In this document: positions 15,504 through 20,511 of the stretch, one piece after another | Position numbering within the stretch: the first letter of the stretch is position 1 | Layout of the letters: each line of letters begins with the position of its first letter | Source: Flavobacteriaceae bacterium | GTDB taxonomy: Bacteria; Bacteroidota; Bacteroidia; Flavobacteriales; Flavobacteriaceae | Direction: 5' to 3' | DNA length: 20,511 nt | Assembly (NCBI GenBank): GCA_029238555.1 | Contig: JAQWFV010000024.1 | Coordinates: 1 to 20,511 of the forward strand | Notes under the pieces: model-generated | What the model was told of the DNA's origin: nothing | The model's input: the letters and a program-made list of their open reading frames with translations, nothing else | Databases searched by the model: none | Position numbers and translations under genes: made by a program

Positions 15504-17048
15504 TTAAGGAGTGCACGAACAAAGCTTGATCGTAGTGCCTGGTTTAAGTTGGTTGTTCCAAATATCGTTCCATTTTTTAAGATCGGCCACACTAACGCCT
15601 TCTACCTTTTGGGCAATGCTCCAAAGTGAGTCTCCTACAGCCACGGTGTAGGTCTTTTGATCCGCAGCAATTGAAGGGGACTTCTGGGGGCTTTTTTGGT
15701 CGCTTTTTTGGCCTCCGGCCGATGCGCTTCCTGACCCACTCGCTGGAAATCTTTTAGGATATAAAGTAAGGCGCTGACCAATGGAAAGATTGTTGTTTCT
15801 AAGCCTGTTCCATTTTTTGATGTCTAAAACCCTTAGTCCATATCGCTGTGCTATTTTGCCCAAATAATCTCCAGACTGCACCCTGTACCTCAGCGGAGCG
15901 CCCACGGTCTGAAGGGCTGGAAAGGGTTTTTTTAAGATTGCCATTTCTGCAGCCACTGCAGCGTAAATACTATCTTGTTGGTCTATAAAAAGTGCTGTAG
16001 ACGCTATTGGAAGTCTCAGTACCTGAGGTTTCCCTTCGATCTGTGGAATAATTCCTATTTTATATACTGGATTGAGTTGTTCTATGGTTTGTTCCGACAA
16101 GGACAAAGCCTTAGAGAGTTGGGTAAAACTAATGGCTTTTTTGAGGTGAATGGTGTCTGTAGCATAGGAAGCTGCCACCGTTTTAGGCAACTCAAAACCA
16201 TGGCTTTCTGCATATTCAAACAAGTACATGGTGGTAAGTAAAGCAGGAACATAGCCTGCTGTTTCCCTAGGTAAAAAACTTCTTATGGCCCAGAAATCTT
16301 TCACACCCCCAGCGCGCCTAATGGCTTTTCTAACATTTCCTGGTCCAGAATTGTAGGCTGCTAAAGCCAAATTCCAATCCCCAAACATCCCGTGTAATTT
16401 CTTTAAATATTTAAAGGCTGCTTGGGTAGATTTTAATGGGTCTTGACGCTCGTCAATATAATTATTAACCTCAAGGCCCATCATTTTTCCAGTGCCGTAC
16501 ATAAATTGCCAAAGCCCTGTAGCGCCCACCCTAGATCTAGCCTTGGGGTTTAAAGCAGACTCTACAATGGCCAAATATTTAATTTCCATAGGCATGGAAA
16601 GTGCGTCTAATTCTCTTTCGAAAAGGGGAAAATAATACGCGCTTCTATGCAGCATTTTTTGAATAAGAATCCTCTTAGAACCTAAGTACATCTTAATAAC
16701 CCTCTCCAATGAAGGGTTGTAGCGGCTGTCTAAAATAGTTTTCTGATCTAAAAGCGTCAAACGGCTTTTTAAGCTGTCTTTAGGTGGATTAAAAAAAGTA
16801 ACACTGTCTTGAGCGGAATAACTGATCTCTGGATCTGGAACCACATGAGAAGCCATTAAAATAGAGTCTAAAATTACCGTAAAAGCTAAGGCCTCTAAAG
16901 AAGGTTTTGAGATGGTGTCTGTTAGAGCAAGCGCTGGCAATTCTTGAGATAAAGAAGCCTCTTGAGATATGCGTATAGAAGATTCTTGGGCCACTAATGG
17001 CCCAAGAAATATTCCTAAAAAAAATGCTGCGTAGTATTTTTTCATCAC
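15504..17048 (-). CDS. Lytic transglycosylase with two LysM domains (MltD-like)
   Basis: A 514-residue periplasmic/secreted murein lytic transglycosylase that cleaves the MurNAc-GlcNAc bond with 1,6-anhydro product formation. The signal peptide is the N-terminal MMKKYYAAFFLGIFLGPLVA (cleavage near residue 20). The SLT domain covers about 145-265: the catalytic glutamate is Glu163 in AIVESALNPKA, followed by GATGLWQFMYGTG (175-187) and ALAAYNSGPGNV (228-239). Two LysM domains, which bind peptidoglycan glycan, occupy about 387-430 (YRVQSGDYLGKIA) and 466-510 (YTVAVGDSLWSIA), joined by a Gly/Ser/Lys-rich linker (435-465). The layout is that of MltD. It starts 19 bases after pgk and is followed by DUF4837. 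The C-terminal CSCTP is unusual. Confidence 0.94.
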   Translation of the reverse strand: MMKKYYAAFFLGIFLGPLVAQESSIRISQEASLSQELPALALTDTISKPSLEALAFTVILDSILMASHVVPDPEISYSAQDSVTFFNPPKDSLKSRLTLLDQKTILDSRYNPSLERVIKMYLGSKRILIQKMLHRSAYYFPLFERELDALSMPMEIKYLAIVESALNPKARSRVGATGLWQFMYGTGKMMGLEVNNYIDERQDPLKSTQAAFKYLKKLHGMFGDWNLALAAYNSGPGNVRKAIRRAGGVKDFWAIRSFLPRETAGYVPALLTTMYLFEYAESHGFELPKTVAASYATDTIHLKKAISFTQLSKALSLSEQTIEQLNPVYKIGIIPQIEGKPQVLRLPIASTALFIDQQDSIYAAVAAEMAILKKPFPALQTVGAPLRYRVQSGDYLGKIAQRYGLRVLDIKKWNRLRNNNLSIGQRLTLYPKRFPASGSGSASAGGQKSDQKSPQKSPSIAADQKTYTVAVGDSLWSIAQKVEGVSVADLKKWNDIWNNQLKPGTTIKLCSCTP

Positions 17049-17067
17049 TTACACTAAGGAAATGAGC

Positions 17068-18264
17068 TTAAGCCATGGCCTCAATAGCCGCAATGCCTGG
17101 AAGGGTTTTTCCTTCTAAGCTCTCCAACATAGCGCCGCCTCCTGTAGACACATAACTCACTTTGTCTTCGAATCCAAATTCTTTAACCGCGGCTACAGAA
17201 TCTCCTCCTCCTACAAGAGAAAATGCCCCTGCAGCAGTGGCCTTAGAAATGGCCTCACCTATGGCGATGGTTCCTTTAGCAAAGGTTTCTATCTCAAAAA
17301 CACCTACTGGTCCATTCCATAAAATGGTTTTAGACTGGGCTATGACTTCTGCAAATTGCGCTAAGGTTTTTGGTCCAGCGTCTAAACCTTCCCATCCTTC
17401 AGGAATAGCAAAAACATCTGCTACTTGTGTATTGGCATCTTTATTAAAATCGTCAGCAGCCAATACGTCCACAGGTAAATGAACCTGAACTCCTTTGGCA
17501 GACGCTTTCTCTAAAATCTCTAATGCTAAAGCCATTTTGTCGTCTTCACAGATAGAGTTTCCAACGCTACCACCTTGTGCTTTAATAAAGGTGTAGGTCA
17601 TTCCGCCTCCAATAATCAAATGATCTACTTTGTCTAAAATATTTTCAATAATGGTAATTTTAGAAGAGACTTTAGATCCTCCTAAAATTGCCGTAACTGG
17701 TTTTTCTCCACTGCTCATGACCTTGTCAATCGCTAAAATTTCTTTAGCCAATAAAGCACCAAAGCAACAAGACCCTTTAAAGAATTGTGCTATAATAGTG
17801 GTAGAGGCATGTGCTCTATGCGCAGTACCAAAAGCGTCATTGATATAAATGTCTCCCAAACTAGCCAGTTGTTTGGCAAAGGTTTCGTCTCCAGCCTCTT
17901 CTGCTGCATGGAATCTCAAGTTTTCCAAAAGCAAAACCCCTCCTGGCGCCAAGGCGTCTACTGCAGCCTGGGCTTTTTCTCCCACACAATCTTCACTAAA
18001 AGCAACCGGTACGCCTAATACGTTAGACACCGCGTCTACAATTAAAGAAAGAGACATGCTTGGGGTTACTTGTCCCTTTGGACGCCCAAAATGGCTCATT
18101 AATACGGCTTTTCCTCCTTGCGCCAATACGGCGTCTATGGTAGATTTCGCTGCTGAAATTCTATTGGTGTCTGTGACTTGCTGTGCCTCGTTCATAGGAA
18201 CGTTAAAGTCTACACGGATCAGGGCCACTTGGTCCTTAAAATTAAAATCTGAAAGTGTTTTCAT
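17068..18264 (-). CDS. pgk: Phosphoglycerate kinase
   Basis: Glycolytic enzyme that transfers phosphate between 1,3-bisphosphoglycerate and ADP. It has RVDFNVPMN (18-26), the substrate-binding SHFGRPKG (57-64), and the C-terminal nucleotide-loop GGGDSVAAV and [18 protein letters not shown]. At 398 residues it is of normal length. The ATG at 18264 is preceded by a Bacteroidota promoter. It is the first gene of an operon with two envelope genes (transglycosylase and DUF4837), an arrangement that I believe recurs in related genomes and is not obviously functional. Confidence 0.97.
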   Translation of the reverse strand: MKTLSDFNFKDQVALIRVDFNVPMNEAQQVTDTNRISAAKSTIDAVLAQGGKAVLMSHFGRPKGQVTPSMSLSLIVDAVSNVLGVPVAFSEDCVGEKAQAAVDALAPGGVLLLENLRFHAAEEAGDETFAKQLASLGDIYINDAFGTAHRAHASTTIIAQFFKGSCCFGALLAKEILAIDKVMSSGEKPVTAILGGSKVSSKITIIENILDKVDHLIIGGGMTYTFIKAQGGSVGNSICEDDKMALALEILEKASAKGVQVHLPVDVLAADDFNKDANTQVADVFAIPEGWEGLDAGPKTLAQFAEVIAQSKTILWNGPVGVFEIETFAKGTIAIGEAISKATAAGAFSLVGGGDSVAAVKEFGFEDKVSYVSTGGGAMLESLEGKTLPGIAAIEAMA

Positions 18265-18290
18265 GGGGTTTTTTAAAAATTGTACAAAAA

Positions 18291-18318
18291 CAAATATACC
18301 TAAAATAAGCCCTTCAAA
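18291..18318 (-). promoter_or_regulatory. Promoter of the pgk operon
   Basis: Minus strand TTTG (18318-18315), 16 bases, TATATTTG (18298-18291). The -7 element is an exact TAnnTTTG match and lies 26 bases before the ATG. The -33 TTTG sits within the loop of an inverted repeat, AGCCC (18308-18312) and GGGCT (18321-18325), which could be a regulatory site. Confidence 0.6.
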
Positions 18319-18358
18319 TAGGGCTAAAAGATAAAAATTGAACTACAAGGTTTTCGTT

Positions 18359-18396
18359 TAACTATAAAATAAGTTATATAACTATTTTTTTAGTTA
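18359..18396. promoter_or_regulatory. Double dyad, probable BlaI-family operator
   Basis: Two copies of TAACT-N8-AGTTA: 18359-18376 and 18379-18396, separated by TA, so the centres are 20 bp apart (two helical turns). The second is also part of a longer perfect dyad TATAACTA-N6-TAGTTATA (18377-18398), and the two together create the palindrome AGTTATATAACT (18372-18383). Its position 33 bases upstream of a BlaI-family repressor start, next to a probable -7 box, suggests autoregulation by two dimers. Confidence 0.7.
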
Positions 18397-18404
18397 TACA
18401 TTAG
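18397..18404 (+). promoter_or_regulatory. Candidate -7 box for the blaI-M56 operon
   Basis: TACATTAG differs from TAnnTTTG at one base and ends 24 bases before the ATG at 18429. It abuts the second dyad, so a repressor bound there would block the -33/-7 region. Confidence 0.4.
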
Positions 18405-18428
18405 TAGTGAATTTAAAACACATTTTTT

Positions 18429-18794
18429 ATGAAACCGTTAACCAATAAGGAGGAAGAAGTGATGAAAATCCTTTGGAGACTTAAGAAGGGGTTTGTGAAA
18501 GAGATTTTGGAAGCCTACAAGGGCCAGCAAGAAATCCCTCACTACAACACCCTGTCTACCATGGTTAGAAACTTAGAGGAAAAAGGCTATGTGGCCTATA
18601 AAGCATACGGAAAAACACATGAGTACTTCCCTGTAATAAGTAAAGAATCTTATAGAGCAGTCTTTATGGAAAAAGCCATTTCAGATTTTTTCAGTGACTC
18701 CTACGCCCACCTTGTCTCTCAGTTTGCTAGGGAAGAAAAAATTTCCATCAGTGAATTAAAAGAGATTATTAAGCTCATAGAAAAAAACAAGTAA
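18429..18794 (+). CDS. BlaI/MecI/CopY family transcriptional repressor
   Basis: A 121-residue winged-helix repressor. The N-terminal half starts LTNKEEEVMKILW, has the recognition-helix region HYNTLSTMVRNLEEKGYV (about 38-55) and a wing YKAYGKTHEYFPV (57-69); the C-terminal half (about 70-121) is the helical dimerisation region SDFFSDSYAHLVSQFA. Length and pattern are those of BlaI-type repressors, which in Bacteroidota usually pair with an M56 membrane metallopeptidase that relieves repression through proteolysis. Here such a gene begins two bases downstream and a doubled dyad lies upstream. The signal sensed is unknown; beta-lactam resistance should not be assumed, since no beta-lactamase gene is near. 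The ATG at 18429 has a short A/T-rich leader. Confidence 0.9.
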   Translation: MKPLTNKEEEVMKILWRLKKGFVKEILEAYKGQQEIPHYNTLSTMVRNLEEKGYVAYKAYGKTHEYFPVISKESYRAVFMEKAISDFFSDSYAHLVSQFAREEKISISELKEIIKLIEKNK

Positions 18795-18796
18795 GC

Positions 18797-20511
18797 ATGG
18801 ATACTTTTGTGGATTTTGCTTGGAAAAACACGGTCATTTTAGGCCTATTCTTTGTGGTGTACCGCTTTTGGCTGTATCCCAGAAAACAATTCTCCTTTAA
18901 CAGACATTTTTTACTATCGGGCCTATTGCTCTCTGTTGTGCTGCCGTTTATTGGCGTTAAAAAAGTAGTCCAAATGACTTGGAACCCGCTCATGGCTCAA
19001 GGTACTTTTGAAACTGTTCAACAGAACGGAACGGATACCATCTCCATTGAAGCGGTATTAATGGGAATTATTGGAGTAGGAAGCGCCTGTATTTTAGGGT
19101 GGATTATAGTGAAACTAGGCGGCATAATTAAACTACTCATTCAAGCCAAAACCATCCAGAAAACACCGCCAAAATTACTGCTCTCCAATGCGGTTAAGGG
19201 GCCATTTTCATTTTTAAATACCATTGTGTTTCCCACGCATTTATACCGCTCTGAGGCCTATGAACTCATACTTACCCATGAAAAAATTCACGTGAAACAG
19301 TGGCACTCTTTGGACATATTGCTCACAAACTTTCTATTGGTAATGGCCTGGTGGAATCCCTTTCTATGGGCCTACAGAAAAACGGTGGTAGAAAACCTAG
19401 AATTTCTTACAGACCAACTCACTGTAGCCACCACCAAAGACTTAAAAACCTACCAATATATATTACTCAAACAAACTGTGCCCTTAGACCATTTGAGTCT
19501 GGTGCACCCATTTTATCATTCATTTTTAAAAAAACGTATTATGATGCTCAACCTTGAAAACAATAAAAAAAATCCCTGGGCCAGTGTATTACTCGCCCCG
19601 CTTTTAGTAGGCTTTGTATTTGCATTTAACACGGAAGTCGTGGCTCAAATAGCGCCGCCACCTCCGCCAATAAGCCCAAAGGTTTTAGATACCATTCCAC
19701 CCCCGCCACCGCCGGTTTACAAGACAAATGGCTATTCTGTTCCACCACCACCACCGCCTACTTATGAAAAAAAGACGGCTTCAAGCACAAGGATTTCTGT
19801 GGCCGTGACCCCCACATCTACGGATGAAGATTTAAAAGGAGAGAATGGCTACAAAAAACTTTTTAATAAATACGGTGTGCAGCTTTCATTTAAAAAGATC
19901 AAACGGAATGCGGCAGGAGAAATTACTGGAATTAAAGCGAGCTTTAAGTCAGATAATAGGAAAATAGGCGTGTATTCGGTAAGTGGTACCGAACCTATCA
20001 GTGACTTTGTCTTTGAGGTTTCTTTAGACCAAAATGATCAATTGACGGAGGCTGTTTTTAAAGCTGCTAAAAGCAAGTCTAAAGTCGCTAAAGGATACAA
20101 AAGCAGTAGGGTGGTAGTGAGGAATGAAGAGGGCGAGATTCTGACTGAAAATGTCTATGGCAGCAGTGATGAAAATATTTTTATTATTAAAGATACTGAA
20201 GGGAGTAGCTTGACTGAAAAAATAGAAGGTTTAAAAGGAGAAAATATCTTTATTGCTAAAGACCTTAGTGGAAAAGTGGTCTCAGAAAATATTTTAGGTA
20301 GCGAAGGGAAAAATATTTTGGTCGTGCGCACAGGGCAAAAAAATAAGGACTCTATAATGGTTATTGTTAGGGCTGAATTTGATGAAGATTCCCTCATAGA
20401 CTCAGAAGAACAAATAGAATTGCTGGTCAAAAAAACCAAAGACATGAAAGCCGCAAAAGAACAGAAAGCTGCAAAAGGCCAAAAAATGATCGTGGTTAAG
20501 GGAGCAGCCAA
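18797..20511 (+). CDS. M56 family (BlaR1-like) membrane metallopeptidase, 3' end outside the window
   Basis: An open frame of 571 codons from the ATG at 18797 to the window end without a stop, so the C-terminus is missing. Membrane segments fall near residues 9-27, 38-53, 87-108, 170-192 and 265-283. The zinc protease motif is HEKIH (His161, Glu162, His165) in THEKIHVKQWHSLD, and the third ligand is probably Glu202 in NLEFLTD, on a cytoplasmic loop as in BlaR1. After the last membrane helix comes a predicted periplasmic region: polyproline runs at 287-291, 301-306 and 316-321, a globular part (about 350-430), then three 23-residue repeats (450-518) and a Lys/Ala/Glu-rich stretch. In this part no penicillin-binding sensor domain is seen. 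It likely senses an envelope signal and inactivates the upstream repressor. Confidence 0.88.
   Translation, partial: MDTFVDFAWKNTVILGLFFVVYRFWLYPRKQFSFNRHFLLSGLLLSVVLPFIGVKKVVQMTWNPLMAQGTFETVQQNGTDTISIEAVLMGIIGVGSACILGWIIVKLGGIIKLLIQAKTIQKTPPKLLLSNAVKGPFSFLNTIVFPTHLYRSEAYELILTHEKIHVKQWHSLDILLTNFLLVMAWWNPFLWAYRKTVVENLEFLTDQLTVATTKDLKTYQYILLKQTVPLDHLSLVHPFYHSFLKKRIMMLNLENNKKNPWASVLLAPLLVGFVFAFNTEVVAQIAPPPPPISPKVLDTIPPPPPPVYKTNGYSVPPPPPPTYEKKTASSTRISVAVTPTSTDEDLKGENGYKKLFNKYGVQLSFKKIKRNAAGEITGIKASFKSDNRKIGVYSVSGTEPISDFVFEVSLDQNDQLTEAVFKAAKSKSKVAKGYKSSRVVVRNEEGEILTENVYGSSDENIFIIKDTEGSSLTEKIEGLKGENIFIAKDLSGKVVSENILGSEGKNILVVRTGQKNKDSIMVIVRAEFDEDSLIDSEEQIELLVKKTKDMKAAKEQKAAKGQKMIVVKGAA
20144..20350 (+). 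repeat. Three tandem 69-bp (23-residue) coding repeats
   Basis: Inside the M56 gene, residues 450-472, 473-495 and 496-518 repeat with exact 23-residue period: a Glu at 451/474/497, Gly at 455/478/501 and N-I-[FL]-[IV] at 460/483/506. Units one and two also share K-D at 465/488. A half unit (R-V-V-V-R-N-E-E-G) precedes them at 438-446. The DNA is similar too (GAAAATATTTTTATTATTAA versus GAAAATATCTTTATTGCTAA), which suggests fairly recent duplication. Confidence 0.8.

Noticed and set aside
15494..15592. Upstream extension of the DUF4837 gene overlapping the transglycosylase gene
   Set aside because: It would bury the signal peptide and lipobox 33 residues inside the protein; the ATG at 15493 gives a standard lipoprotein N-terminus.
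18308..18325. AGCCC-N8-GGGCT stem between pgk and blaI as a terminator
   Set aside because: No T-tract in either direction and it lies within the pgk promoter; noted only as a possible regulatory dyad.
17849..18334. 161-codon plus-strand open frame opposite the 5' part of pgk
   Set aside because: It lies wholly against a well-supported gene, its product is Ser/Thr/Ala-rich with no domain, and it reads through the pgk promoter. It is a shadow frame.
20155..20511. 118-codon minus-strand open frame opposite the M56 gene
   Set aside because: Ser/Phe-rich sequence that mirrors the 23-residue repeats of the plus-strand gene; the M56 frame has clear domains and no stop, so this is a shadow.
1..20511. 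tRNA, rRNA, CRISPR, insertion sequence, integrase or phage signals
   Set aside because: None seen; almost all bases are in recognisable chromosomal genes and the gaps are too short for these elements.

Overview
The window is a dense stretch of Bacteroidota chromosome, most likely Flavobacteriaceae. The lineage call rests on family content (DUF4254 with a GT9 transferase, DUF6427/DUF6341 beside purD, a DUF4837 lipoprotein, GH3 and DUF6909 proteins, a BlaI/M56 pair), on Bacteroidota -7 boxes (TAnnTTTG) in front of several genes, and on near-absence of Shine-Dalgarno sequences. Nothing was searched; family names are recognised from memory. I saw no rRNA, tRNA, CRISPR, insertion sequence or riboswitch. 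No gap between genes exceeds about 165 bases.

Region 1 (1-4210): a plus-strand radical SAM protein of the ArsS type converges on a minus-strand set, DUF6427 membrane protein > DUF4254 > GT9 glycosyltransferase, with its own promoter before DUF4254. A small plus-strand DUF6341 membrane protein is divergent from DUF6427 and ends at a bidirectional terminator facing purD.

Region 2 (4210-14237): minus-strand purD, and upstream of it a tightly packed eight-gene run in transcription order: M23 peptidase, GH3 adenylating enzyme, DUF6909, rfbB, rfbA, rfbC, rfbD, UDP-glucuronate decarboxylase-like enzyme. It combines dTDP-L-rhamnose synthesis and a probable UDP-xylose branch with envelope remodelling and two enzymes of unknown substrate. 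Gene junctions inside the run overlap or lie 2-68 bases apart. The C-terminal part of DUF6909 carries motifs that look like a nucleoside phosphorylase/AMP nucleosidase domain.

Region 3 (14238-18264): plus-strand tatA converges, through a bidirectional terminator, on the minus-strand operon pgk > lytic transglycosylase with two LysM domains > DUF4837 lipoprotein.

Region 4 (18265-20511): divergent from pgk is a BlaI-family repressor followed two bases later by an M56 (BlaR1-like) membrane metallopeptidase that runs off the window. Upstream of the repressor are two identical-architecture dyads, TAACT-N8-AGTTA, exactly 20 bp apart, a likely autoregulatory operator. The M56 protein has a periplasmic extension with three evenly spaced polyproline runs and three exact-period 23-residue repeats, and no visible beta-lactam sensor domain in the part present.

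The best candidates for something undescribed are the DUF6909 catalytic motifs and its coupling to GH3 inside a nucleotide-sugar operon, and the repeat-bearing M56 sensor with its doubled operator.
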